64,000 nucleotides of DNA. It comes from Mycobacterium sp. GTDB lineage: Bacteria; Actinomycetota; Actinomycetes; Mycobacteriales; Mycobacteriaceae. The position numbers were made by a program, and so were the translations under genes. Location: contig JAOPWC010000047.1 of the NCBI GenBank assembly GCA_025965895.1, forward strand, positions 1 to 64,000, in the 5' to 3' direction. Shown here piece by piece: positions 10,708 to 19,631 of this stretch; position 1 is the first letter of the stretch, and each line of letters begins with the position of its first letter. The notes beneath the pieces were generated by a model. It searched no databases, was not told the DNA's origin, and worked only from the letters and a program-made list of their open reading frames with translations.

Positions 10708-10742
10708 ACTATCTGGATAGGTATTCACGTTAGGAGAATGAG

Positions 10743-11678
10743 GTGCCGTCTGGCAAGCCGGCTGCCGACTCGAGTTCGCCGCCCACACTTCGCGTGATCT
10801 CGGTCGTGGAGTTCCTGACCGTGCGCGACCGCCCACAGTCGTCGGCCCAGATCGCGGATCAGCTTCACCTCAGCCGCTCGACAGTCGGGGCGATCCTCGC
10901 CGCACTGGACGAAAAGGGCTGGGTCATCAGGCTTCCCGACCTCACCTACCAGCTCGGTCCGGCTCTCATTGCGATCAGCGAGCGTGCCCGGCCCACGCTG
11001 CCCCACCCGGAACATGTTGGCGCAGAACTGGACAGATTGGCCCAGCGGCTCGACTGCGCTGCGGGCCTGAGCACGGTCCATCGCGGTCAGCTCATCGTCG
11101 TCGCGGTGACGATGGACCGTGGGCGCATACCCGCAGGCATCGCGTCAGGAACGCGACTTCCGCTCGTGCCTCCGGCGGGGGCGTCGATCATCGCCCATTC
11201 GGATGCCGTGGTACAACAAGCGTGGCTGGCGCGCGTTAAACCGGGCGACGTCGCGCAATTCCGGCGCCTGCTCAGCGTGATACAAGACACCGGGGTGGGG
11301 GTGTGGGGGGCAGGAGCAACGGATATCGAAAACGTGGACGTCATCGCCGACGTGGTGAGCTTCCTTTCGGACAAACCCGCCAGCGCACAGCTGCGCAACC
11401 GCGTGGTGCAGCTCCTCAGCAGCCTCAACGGAAACCCGTACGAACCGGCGCAACTCGGCGTGGACCGCGAATTACCGGTCAGCGTTCTCACAGCACCCGT
11501 GTTCGACGTCGAGGGGGTGGCGCGCTGGGAGCTGCAGATCGGGCCCTTCCAGCCGGCGGTTACGCGGGCTGACCGGCAACGATATATCCGCGAATTGACT
11601 TCCACCGCACGACGACTTACCAGAAACGTCGACAAGCCCGAGAATGCCCCCACCTCCTTTAACATGGAATTCAACTGA
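10743..11678 (+). CDS. IclR/MarR-like winged-HTH transcriptional regulator with ligand domain
   Basis: PQSSAQIADQLHLSRSTVGAILAALDEKGWVIRLPDLTYQLGPALIAISERA. Confidence 0.8.
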   Translation: MPSGKPAADSSSPPTLRVISVVEFLTVRDRPQSSAQIADQLHLSRSTVGAILAALDEKGWVIRLPDLTYQLGPALIAISERARPTLPHPEHVGAELDRLAQRLDCAAGLSTVHRGQLIVVAVTMDRGRIPAGIASGTRLPLVPPAGASIIAHSDAVVQQAWLARVKPGDVAQFRRLLSVIQDTGVGVWGAGATDIENVDVIADVVSFLSDKPASAQLRNRVVQLLSSLNGNPYEPAQLGVDRELPVSVLTAPVFDVEGVARWELQIGPFQPAVTRADRQRYIRELTSTARRLTRNVDKPENAPTSFNMEFN

Positions 11679-11695
11679 CCAGGCCACCTCGAAGA

Positions 11696-12457
11696 ATGGA
11701 AGCCATGCGTAGAGCGGTTCGATATGCACTTGCGGGTTTGGTGTTCTCAGCAGTGACCATTCCCGGCTCAGGCACCAGTTCCGCGGCGGCACCGCGCCCG
11801 GACCCGGCCTTTGCCGTTGCCGCGGTCCGGCCTGCTCCCGGGCAGGTGGTGGGTGTGGGTTACCCGGTCACGGTCACATTCACCAAACCGATCGCCGACC
11901 GTGCGACAGCAGAACGGACGATCAGCATCACAGCGACCAAGAGCATGACGGGGCGATTCAACTGGGTGAAAGATGATACGGTGCAGTGGGTTCCGGACGG
12001 ATTCTGGCCCGCTCACGGCAAGGTGACAGTGCTGGCGGGCGGCGCACCGACACAGTTTGGAACCGGTGCCGCAGTGGTTGGGGTCGCGAACATCTCCGCG
12101 CACACGTTCACCGTCAGCATCGATGGCCAAGTGGCTCGCGAGATGCCTGCTTCGATGGGTAAACCCACTCGGCCGACGCCGGTCGGCAACTTCAGCATTT
12201 TGGACAAGAACCGTAGTGTCGTCATGGACTCCCGTACCATCGGCATTCCGCTGAACTCTTCCGAGGGCTATTTGATCACCGCCCAGTACGCCGAGCGGAT
12301 CACCTGGGGCGGTGTGTACGTGCATTCAGCCCCCTGGTCGGTGGATTCACAAGGACACGCAAACGTCAGTCACGGCTGCATCAACCTCAGCCCCGACAAT
12401 GCCGCGTGGTACTACAACACGGCCAACGTCGGCGATCCCGTCATCGTGCAGGCTTAG
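11696..12457 (+). CDS. L,D-transpeptidase, short form
   Basis: YkuD motif HSAPWSVDSQGHANVSHGCINLS; signal peptide; Ig-like N-terminal region. Confidence 0.93.
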   Translation: MEAMRRAVRYALAGLVFSAVTIPGSGTSSAAAPRPDPAFAVAAVRPAPGQVVGVGYPVTVTFTKPIADRATAERTISITATKSMTGRFNWVKDDTVQWVPDGFWPAHGKVTVLAGGAPTQFGTGAAVVGVANISAHTFTVSIDGQVAREMPASMGKPTRPTPVGNFSILDKNRSVVMDSRTIGIPLNSSEGYLITAQYAERITWGGVYVHSAPWSVDSQGHANVSHGCINLSPDNAAWYYNTANVGDPVIVQA

Positions 12458-12540
12458 CTGCCCCTCCGTCGGCGCGTTTGATGAGGGCCGACAGCATGCT
12501 TCGGTGACACGGACCGGCCCCGAGCGGGTACCCCGCGGCT

Positions 12541-14301
12541 ATGGAAACTCGCAGCACCGAAAACCTGCAGGGCCGGACCGCCGATCAGGCGCAGCGCGGC
12601 GGCCGAGATCGGCCTGCACCCGCTCCTCGGCCCCGCGGCTCTCACCCCTGGCTGGTCCTGGCGGTAATCGGGATCGCCCAGCTGATGGTGGTCCTCGACA
12701 TCACCGTCGTGAACATCGCCCTGCCGTCAGCGCAGGCCAGTCTGCATTTCGGCACTGAAAGCCGGCAGTGGATCATCACCGCCTATTCATTGGCCTTCGG
12801 TAGCCTGCTGCTACTCGGTGGACGGCTGTCCGATATTGTTGGTCGCCGCCGCACGCTACTGGTCGGGCTGCTCGGTTTCGCCGCCGCCTCGGCCGTCGGC
12901 GGCGCCGCGACCGGCTTCGCGATGTTGGCCGCTGCCCGCGCTTTTCAGGGGGTGTTCGCCGCGGTGCTTGCGCCGGCGGCCCTGTCCACCCTCAATGTCA
13001 CATTCACTGACGCCCGGCAACGCGGGAAGGCCTTCGGCGTGTACTCGGCGATCGCCGCCGGCGGCGCGGTCGTGGGTCTGTTGCTCGGTGGTGCGCTCAC
13101 CGAATGGCTGTCGTGGCGCTGGTGTCTTTATGTGAACGTCGTTTTCGCGATCCCGGCCGCAGCCGGGGTGCTGGCCTTCATCCCGGCCCGAAACGATCGC
13201 GACACTGTGGTGCGATTGGACTGGCCGGGCGTGCTCGCCGGCTCCGGCGGATTGTTCTGCCTCGTCTACGGTTTGTCGAACGCCGCAACCCACGGTTGGA
13301 GCGCACCGCTGACCCTCGTGATGTTCGTGGCGAGCGCCGTGTTGTTGATCGCATTCGCCGTCATCGAGGCGAATGTCCGTGCGCCGCTGCTGCCACTGCA
13401 GGTCGTCGCCGACCGCAACCGCGTCGGCTCTTACCTGGCTATTGCCTTGGCATTCTGCAGCATGTTCAGCGCATTCTTGTTCCTCACCTACTACATGCAG
13501 CAGAACCTCGGCTACAGCCCCCTCAAGACGGGCGTGGCGTTCCTGCCACTGGCCGCAGGCATTGCGCTCTCCGCCGGTGCGGCCAATACTCGGCTCGTTC
13601 CGCGCTTCGGCGCCCGCCCGCTGGTGCCGCTTGGCATGTTGATCGCTGCCGCGGGGATGTTTTGGCTGTCCCATCTCAGCATCGGCTCCACCTACGCCGC
13701 CAATGTCCTTGCTCCGCTGTTCGTCCTGGGTGTCGGCATGGGCTTGACCTTCGCTCCCGCGATCGCGACCGCCACCGCCGGCGTGTCCGACGCTGACGCG
13801 GGCGTCGCCTCAGCCATGGTGAACACCAGCCAGCAGATCGGTGGCGCAGTCGGAACGGCCGCCCTCTCAACCATTTTCGCGAGCGCGGTCACTCGCTATC
13901 TGACGACTCACTGGCCACCGACACCCAGCGTGCGGTCTGCGGCCGCGATTCACGGCTACACCGTCGCCTTCAGCGTCAGTTGCGGGCTGTTCCTGGCCGG
14001 CATGGTGCTCACCGCGCTGCTCTTACGCAGCGGGCGCCCGGGTCGAGATCAACGGTCTCGTGAGGAATCGACGAGCGCGATGTCGGCGGCTGCAGAGTCC
14101 GGGCCGCCCGAGCAAAGCCCGCCAGCACCCGGTCGACCGAATCGCATCGCGGAGTTACGCGAACGGGGCATCAACCGGGAGGGCGTCAGCATCATCCTGG
14201 ACCTGGAGCTCAGGATCGCTCAGTTGGAGGCGGAAAACCGTTACCTCGTACAGAATCTGGGCATGGCGGGCGCGACCGACTACTTCGGACAAGCCCCTTG
14301 A
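12541..14301 (+). CDS. MFS transporter, DHA2/EmrB-QacA type, with C-terminal coiled-coil-like extension
   Basis: VVLDITVVNIALPSAQASL motif, about 14 TMs; C-terminal RIAELRERGINREGVSIILDLELRIAQLEAENRYL. Confidence 0.92.
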   Translation: METRSTENLQGRTADQAQRGGRDRPAPAPRPRGSHPWLVLAVIGIAQLMVVLDITVVNIALPSAQASLHFGTESRQWIITAYSLAFGSLLLLGGRLSDIVGRRRTLLVGLLGFAAASAVGGAATGFAMLAAARAFQGVFAAVLAPAALSTLNVTFTDARQRGKAFGVYSAIAAGGAVVGLLLGGALTEWLSWRWCLYVNVVFAIPAAAGVLAFIPARNDRDTVVRLDWPGVLAGSGGLFCLVYGLSNAATHGWSAPLTLVMFVASAVLLIAFAVIEANVRAPLLPLQVVADRNRVGSYLAIALAFCSMFSAFLFLTYYMQQNLGYSPLKTGVAFLPLAAGIALSAGAANTRLVPRFGARPLVPLGMLIAAAGMFWLSHLSIGSTYAANVLAPLFVLGVGMGLTFAPAIATATAGVSDADAGVASAMVNTSQQIGGAVGTAALSTIFASAVTRYLTTHWPPTPSVRSAAAIHGYTVAFSVSCGLFLAGMVLTALLLRSGRPGRDQRSREESTSAMSAAAESGPPEQSPPAPGRPNRIAELRERGINREGVSIILDLELRIAQLEAENRYLVQNLGMAGATDYFGQAP

Positions 14302-14858
14302 GCGTTCTTGCTTCGCTCTGCGGTGAAGGAAACGGTAACGCTATCGGCGACCTTCATCGCACCCATCAACATCGAGTACGGCTTGACACCAAACTCGGAT
14401 TGGCGGACATCGGCGTCGCACGACAATCGCCATCTGTCGCCGAGATCCTCTACTCCCAGATCGATGACGTGCCTGCGCGGCTGCCCGTGGATCTCGAGCA
14501 TCCCATCGAGCCGGTAGCCGCTGTTCGTCTGTCCGATATCGTCGGCCGCAAAAAGGATCTGGGGAAACCTTTCAGCCCCGAGCGTCTTCAGCGCATTCGA
14601 TCGCACCAGCGCCTTCTCCGGCCCCGACAGCGGCGTCACCCCGCCCTCTCCCCGCAGGACCTGAAGGGAATCCACGTCGACGATCAGTTCCACCGCGGCG
14701 GGCTCGTTGCCCTCACAGCGCACCGTGGCATGCCACGAGTCCATCTTGATAGTCAGGCGGTGACCCATCTTGGCCGCCCGGCCCGTGACCCCGGTGTGAA
14801 CCAGCAGATCGCCGTCGGACGAATCCAGGGTCCACGTGTCTAACGGACGACCGGGCAT
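14280..14858 (-). CDS. YceI-family lipid/isoprenoid-binding-like protein
   Basis: MPGRPLDTWTLDSSDGDLLVHTGVTGRAAKMGHRLTIKM...SEFGVKPYSMLMGAMKVADSVTVSF; start overlaps the cyp125 stop by 19 nt. Confidence 0.8.
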   Translation of the reverse strand: MPGRPLDTWTLDSSDGDLLVHTGVTGRAAKMGHRLTIKMDSWHATVRCEGNEPAAVELIVDVDSLQVLRGEGGVTPLSGPEKALVRSNALKTLGAERFPQILFAADDIGQTNSGYRLDGMLEIHGQPRRHVIDLGVEDLGDRWRLSCDADVRQSEFGVKPYSMLMGAMKVADSVTVSFTAERSKNAQGACPK

Positions 14859-16111
14859 TCGCCGCCGGAACTGCCTTGGTAGTCGACCTGCCAGTGCTTG
14901 ATCCCGTTGAGCCATCCGGACCGTAGCCGCTCCGGCGGCGACATCGGCGTGAGGTCGGGCATGTGGTCGGCGATTGCGTTGAACATCAAGTCGATGGTCA
15001 TCCTGGCGAGATTGGCACCGATGCAGTAGTGCGCGCCGGTGCCGCCGAATCCCACGTGCGGATTCGGATCCCGCGAGATGTTGAAGCTGTACGGGTCGTC
15101 GAACACGTCCTCGTCGAAATTGGCCGAGCGGTAGAACATGACGACCCGCTGACCTCGCTTGATCGCGACGCCACCCAATTCGGTGTCCTCCAGCGCGGTG
15201 CGCTGAAACGACGTCACCGGAGTGGCCCAGCGCACGATTTCGTCGGCCGCGGTATCGGGCCGCTTGCTCTTGAACAACTCCCACTGCTCCGGGTGGTCGG
15301 TGAACGCCATCATGCCCTGCGTGATGGAGTTGCGAGTGGTCTCGTTGCCGGCCACGGCCAACAAGATGACGAAGAAGCCGAACTCGTCGTCGGAAAGTTT
15401 GTGGCCGTCGACGTCGGCCTCGATCAGAGTGGTGACGATGTCGTGCCCGGGCTCCTTGGCCTTTTGTGCCGCCAATTGCATGGCGTACATGATCAATTCG
15501 ACGGATGCAGCGATGGCGTTATTCGTTGCGAACTCAGGATCCTGGTCGCCCACCATCTGGTTTGACCAATCGAACAGTTTCTTGCGGTCTTGCTGGGGTA
15601 CGCCGAGCAGACCGGCGATGGCCTGCAGTGGCAACTCGCAGGACACCTGCTCGACGAAGTCGCCGCAACCCCCCGCAGCGGCCGCCTTGACGATTCGCTC
15701 CGCACGCTCGTGGAGGTCGTCGCGCAGGCGCTCCACGGCTCGCGGCGTGAAGCCGCGGGAGACTATCTTGCGCAGGTGCGTGTGCTGCGGGGCGTCCATG
15801 TTCAGCAGGACGAACTTGCCCGTGTCGATCTGGTCCTGCACGGTGCCGTCTTTGTAGCGGGGCAGTGCGGTTTTCTTGAGGCTGGAGAAGACGTCGCTGC
15901 GCAGTGACACCTCTTTGACGTCCTTGTGTTTGGTGACCACCCAGAAGCCGCCGTCATCGAAGCCGCCCCTGCCTGTCGGCTGCTCATTCCACCAGATCGG
16001 CGCCACTCTGCGCAGCTCCGCCAGCTCGTCGACCGGCAGCCGTTCGACGTAGATGTCGGGGTCGGTGAAATCGAAGCCGGGCGGCAGGCTCGGAGTCGGC
16101 ATCTGTGGCAC
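14840..16111 (-). CDS. cyp125: CYP125-family steroid C26/C27-monooxygenase
   Basis: LPPGFDFTDPDIYVERLPVDELAELR, NETTRNSITQGMMAF, FGGTGAHYCIGANLARMTIDLMFNAIADHMPDL, RLRSGWLNGIKHWQVDY - closely resembles remembered CYP125A1 sequence. Confidence 0.93.
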   Translation of the reverse strand: MPQMPTPSLPPGFDFTDPDIYVERLPVDELAELRRVAPIWWNEQPTGRGGFDDGGFWVVTKHKDVKEVSLRSDVFSSLKKTALPRYKDGTVQDQIDTGKFVLLNMDAPQHTHLRKIVSRGFTPRAVERLRDDLHERAERIVKAAAAGGCGDFVEQVSCELPLQAIAGLLGVPQQDRKKLFDWSNQMVGDQDPEFATNNAIAASVELIMYAMQLAAQKAKEPGHDIVTTLIEADVDGHKLSDDEFGFFVILLAVAGNETTRNSITQGMMAFTDHPEQWELFKSKRPDTAADEIVRWATPVTSFQRTALEDTELGGVAIKRGQRVVMFYRSANFDEDVFDDPYSFNISRDPNPHVGFGGTGAHYCIGANLARMTIDLMFNAIADHMPDLTPMSPPERLRSGWLNGIKHWQVDYQGSSGGECPVVR

Positions 16112-16185
16112 TCCTCACGACGACGGGTTCTCGTGTCAGTAAAGCATTGGTAGTGGGCTGACGGAACGGCTCCATAAGGCTGAAA

Positions 16186-16199
16186 TGGAACATGTTCCG
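16186..16199. promoter_or_regulatory. KstR-like box TGGAACATGTTCCG upstream of cyp125
   Basis: Fits TnnAACnnGTTnnA except one outer base; about 75 bp upstream of cyp125 start. Confidence 0.7.
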
Positions 16200-16217
16200 G
16201 TGTCGACCCTGCTGCCG

Positions 16218-17027
16218 TCAGCCCAATGCTGCGGCGGTGGCCTCGTCTGCGGGGAGGAAGGCTTCGATGCTCAGCTCCGAGGCTGTGAGGTCCAGGCCAG
16301 TGCCGAACGTCGTCACCGTGCTCAGAAACCTCAGCAGATGACCTTGTGGCGTGAACAGCTCGAGCGGAACGGCGACTGCACCGAGATCGTGAGTTTCGTC
16401 GAAGCCGCCGGGATAGGACTCGATCTCCGCCAGCAGTGACGCGAGTTGGGCGGAACCGCTGAGGGCGGCCTCCCGCCGCACGCGCCCCACCACATGCTGG
16501 CGCCACTGTGGCAGATTGCGGATGCGCGGGGCCAGGCCTTCCGGGTGCAGGGCGATCCGCAACGCGTTCGGCTCCACGAGCAGGTGCGGCGCGGCAGCGT
16601 CAAGCAGCACCGCGGCGCCTGCGTTGGCCCGGAGGATGCGCCATCCGCGGTCGACCGCCAGGCAGGGGTAGGGGTGGTAGGCGCGCAGCACCTGTTCGAC
16701 CCCGTGCCGCACCGCGGCCATCTCGGGATCGCCCAGGGTACGTTCGGCAAACAGCGGGGCGAGCCCGGCGGCCATCAGCAACTGGTTCTGCTCGCGCGGC
16801 GGAACGTCGAGCGCAGCCGCCAGGCGCAGCACCATCGTCCGGCTCGGGCTTGACCGTCCGGTTTCGATGAAGCTGACGTGGCGCGCCGAGACCGCGGCCT
16901 CGATAGCCAGATCGAGCTGGCTGAGGCGACGGCGTTTTCGCCACTCCCGCACCAGGGTGCCGAACGGCGGAGTGGGCGCACTCGCGGCGGTCACGCCCGC
17001 CATTGTCTCCCTGCTGAACGCGCACAA
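16218..17027 (-). CDS. XRE-family HTH regulator, MmyB-like ligand-binding domain
   Basis: LVREWRKRRRLSQLDLAIEAAVSARHVSFIETGRSSPSRTMVLRLAAALDVP; long C-terminal MmyB-like domain. Confidence 0.88.
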   Translation of the reverse strand: MCAFSRETMAGVTAASAPTPPFGTLVREWRKRRRLSQLDLAIEAAVSARHVSFIETGRSSPSRTMVLRLAAALDVPPREQNQLLMAAGLAPLFAERTLGDPEMAAVRHGVEQVLRAYHPYPCLAVDRGWRILRANAGAAVLLDAAAPHLLVEPNALRIALHPEGLAPRIRNLPQWRQHVVGRVRREAALSGSAQLASLLAEIESYPGGFDETHDLGAVAVPLELFTPQGHLLRFLSTVTTFGTGLDLTASELSIEAFLPADEATAAALG

Positions 17028-17093
17028 CCATTACCTCTGACGTAATTGCACGGCTTACCTATCGCGCCGCACTGTGACGGAGAAAGGAGAACG

Positions 17094-17393
17094 ATGATGA
17101 GCGACGACCCGGCGGCCGAGCCGCCCGTCCCGCGTTGGCTGCGGTTCGTGCTGATCTCTGACCGCGCCGGTTCGTCGTGGTACATCGGAACCGGCTTCTT
17201 CTTCGCCCCGGCTCTCGCCGTGCTGTCGCCGTGGCCGGCGATCACCACAGTGCTGTGGGTCGTCATCGGTCTCGTCGGATTGTGGCTCGGCCTGCTCGGA
17301 CTGGCCATGGCGATCGGACTGGCCATGGTGCTGCGGTCCAATGCCGAGATACCGCAGGAGTACTGGCGGTCACTACTCGCCTATCGGGCCTAG
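17094..17393 (+). CDS. Small integral membrane protein
   Basis: Two hydrophobic helices after MMSDDPAAEPPVPRWLRFVLISDRAGSSWYIG; good SD (agaaaggaga). Confidence 0.65.
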   Translation: MMSDDPAAEPPVPRWLRFVLISDRAGSSWYIGTGFFFAPALAVLSPWPAITTVLWVVIGLVGLWLGLLGLAMAIGLAMVLRSNAEIPQEYWRSLLAYRA

Positions 17394-17634
17394 CGAATCC
17401 CCTCCATGTGCCGGCTCACCCACGGTGTGAAAGCGAAGACAACACTCCCACGGCAATCGCCATCACAGCGATGATGCCGAAGTAGGCGAACTCGTGCTGT
17501 GGGCTGTAGTAGCGCGCCTTGGGCAGTCCCAGGCCACCTTCGGTGACCGAGTAGTACAGGTAGTAGCCCAGAATCGTGAGCATCCCATAGGACGAGAACC
17601 GTTCCCACAGTTCGACTCCGAAGAGATTGGCCAA
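17390..17634 (-). pseudogene. Internally deleted POT-family (peptide/H+ symporter) transporter remnant: N-terminus fused to C-terminus
   Basis: [37 protein letters not shown] joined to [24 protein letters not shown], then frameshift to [16 protein letters not shown]. Confidence 0.75.
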
Positions 17635-17694
17635 ACCGATCGGACGGCCGAAGAGCGCGCTCGCCCTCGCGCGCGTCCGTCTCGCCGGCTGACG

Positions 17695-18060
17695 TCACGG
17701 TTTCGACGATCCCACGGTCACCGCGCGCACAGTGCCCGCATCGGGATACATTGCGCGGATCGGCGTGGTGCTCACGATGCTTTCGCGCGAGGCGGGGTCG
17801 ATCGTCACATCGCCGACACGGCGTGCCCGCCAGTCGGAATGCGATGGAATCGGCACCGTCGACGATGTGGTCCCAGAAGGCGGGCGCAACGCGTTGACGC
17901 CCGATCGGACCGTCTCCGGCCGCCAGCGTGCGCACCGACTCATTGAGGAGTTCGATCAGGTGCGGCTGCCTGCGCTCGACCACGAGCTCGGCCACTTTGG
18001 GGCCGCTGTGCAGCCACCGGCCAGACGTCAAGTGGTCAGACCAATTCTCATCGTCCCGGT
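17695..18060 (-). pseudogene. Degenerate coding region of unknown family (one frameshift)
   Basis: Frame A: AELVVERRQPHLIELLNESVRTLAAGDGPIGRQRVAPAFWDHIVDGADSIAFRLAGT; frame B continues RRVGDVTIDPASRESIVSTTPIRAMYPDAGTVRAVTVGSSKP*. Confidence 0.4.
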
Positions 18061-18734
18061 GGCGCGGGGGCGGGCGCTGTCGCTGAGGGGCTCTGCGTGG
18101 CCGCGCCAGTCTCTGCGGCAAACAGGTGCGGCTGCCGGTAGTCGATCATCGGTTCTCTGTTGATGACCGTGTCACCGGCCGTGGCCAGAAGTTGCGACGC
18201 CGACAAGGCGTAGGTCACGTCGTCGCTCTGTGCGACGAAACCGCCGTCAGGTCTGGTCTGGGCCGGCACCGTCAACGATGCGCCGTCGCTGATGCGAACC
18301 CCGCGATACTCGTACTTTCCGCTCTGATCAACGCAGATCACCACGAGTGAGCGGTGGGTTCGACCGAGCGCGAGCGGGGTTTGTGTTCCATCACATCGGG
18401 CGGCAGAGTTGATGAACCCTTGGTCGTCGGTGGGAAAGGGGGCCATCGGCGGGGCCGCAGTCGCGGTGGTCGAGGTCGGAGGGGGCGCGGGCTCCGCGCC
18501 CGCCGCCGGCACCGATCTATTGGTGAACGATTTGGCAGTGACGCCGGTGAAGACGGTCAAAGCCGCCAGCACCGCGGCAAGTCCGCTGAGAAGGCGGAGT
18601 TTGGAGATCGAATTACCGCTCGGCGATACATGTGTGGCGTACCGGTGCCGCTCTGCACCTGGCCGTGGGGAAGATCGTGAACCCCTCACAGATTCGCCTC
18701 CGCCGGGCTGTTTCGACGTCTGATCCCCTAGCAA
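18048..18734 (-). CDS. Membrane-anchored extracytoplasmic protein of unknown function
   Basis: Single TM LRLLSGLAAVLAALTVFTGVTA then Pro/Thr linker and globular region; start uncertain. Confidence 0.6.
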   Translation of the reverse strand: MLGDQTSKQPGGGESVRGSRSSPRPGAERHRYATHVSPSGNSISKLRLLSGLAAVLAALTVFTGVTAKSFTNRSVPAAGAEPAPPPTSTTATAAPPMAPFPTDDQGFINSAARCDGTQTPLALGRTHRSLVVICVDQSGKYEYRGVRISDGASLTVPAQTRPDGGFVAQSDDVTYALSASQLLATAGDTVINREPMIDYRQPHLFAAETGAATQSPSATAPAPAPPGR

Positions 18735-18894
18735 AGCATCTGTCGGACTGCTTCCGGTGTATTGCGACGCGCGTTTCGGGGGACCGTCTGCCAGGTCGAT
18801 TCGCTACCCCGAGATTCGGCTCACGGGGAGGAGGCATCGGCCACCCCGGGCACGCAGCATGGCAAGAATTCAGAGACGAATCGATGGAGGCGGG

Positions 18895-19296
18895 ATGGAA
18901 TACAAGGAGTTCATCAACCGCGTGGCCGACAACGTCGGGGTGCCGGCCGATGAGGCGGACAAGCTCACGCGGGCGGTACTTGCCACTCTGGCTGAACGCA
19001 TCACCGGGGGAGAGGCCCGAGATCTCGCGGCCCAGTTACCGCTGCCCCTGCAGAACCCGCTGCTACCCGCCCGGGAAGAGGCCGAGGCGTTCAGCTTCGA
19101 AGAGTTCGTCCGCAGGACCGCCGAGCGTGCAGGAACCGACCGCAACGTCGCGGAAATGGCCGTCGACGCGGTCATGGCGACGTTGAGAGACGCGGTGACG
19201 CCGGGCGAGTTCGACGATGTGATCAGCCAGCTTCCGTTGGATTTCAAGCACCTTGGGACTTCGCAAAACCCTTCCAACGCCCACTTCGACGCGTGA
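18895..19296 (+). CDS. DUF2267 domain protein with remnant-derived C-terminal tail
   Basis: MEYKEFINRVADNVGVPADEADKLTRAVLATLAERITGGEARDLAAQLP, second repeat FEEFVRRTAERAG...QLPLDF. Confidence 0.85.
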   Translation: MEYKEFINRVADNVGVPADEADKLTRAVLATLAERITGGEARDLAAQLPLPLQNPLLPAREEAEAFSFEEFVRRTAERAGTDRNVAEMAVDAVMATLRDAVTPGEFDDVISQLPLDFKHLGTSQNPSNAHFDA

Positions 19297-19556
19297 TAGA
19301 TACCCACCTTCGCGAACGCGGTGATACCTGCCCGTATCCGGCGTTGTTGACCACGATGTCGAGGCGCCCGAAGTGCTCATGGGCCTGCGTCACTTCGGCG
19401 AGGTCGGTCACGTCAACCTCGATCGGCAACAGCGCCTCGTCGTACTTATCCACGAGGTCGTGAAGCCTTGACGTGTCTCGCGCCGTGGCGGCGACCTTGT
19501 CGCCCCGATCGAGGGCCGCAATCGCCCATTCCCGACCAGACCCGCGCGACGTGCGT
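19258..19556 (-). pseudogene. Short-chain dehydrogenase remnant (Rossmann N-terminus and YxxxK motif, middle deleted, truncated)
   Basis: SRGSGREWAIAALDRGDKVAATARDTSRLHDLVDKYDEALLPIEVDVTDLAEVTQAHEHFGRLDIVVNNAGYG then, in another frame, YHASKWALEGFCEV. Confidence 0.8.
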
Positions 19557-19631
19557 TCACTGTCAGATCCAACGCCGACCCGGATTTCCGATTCCCGCTA
19601 TACCCAAGTTCACAGCTGATGCTGCCGACGC

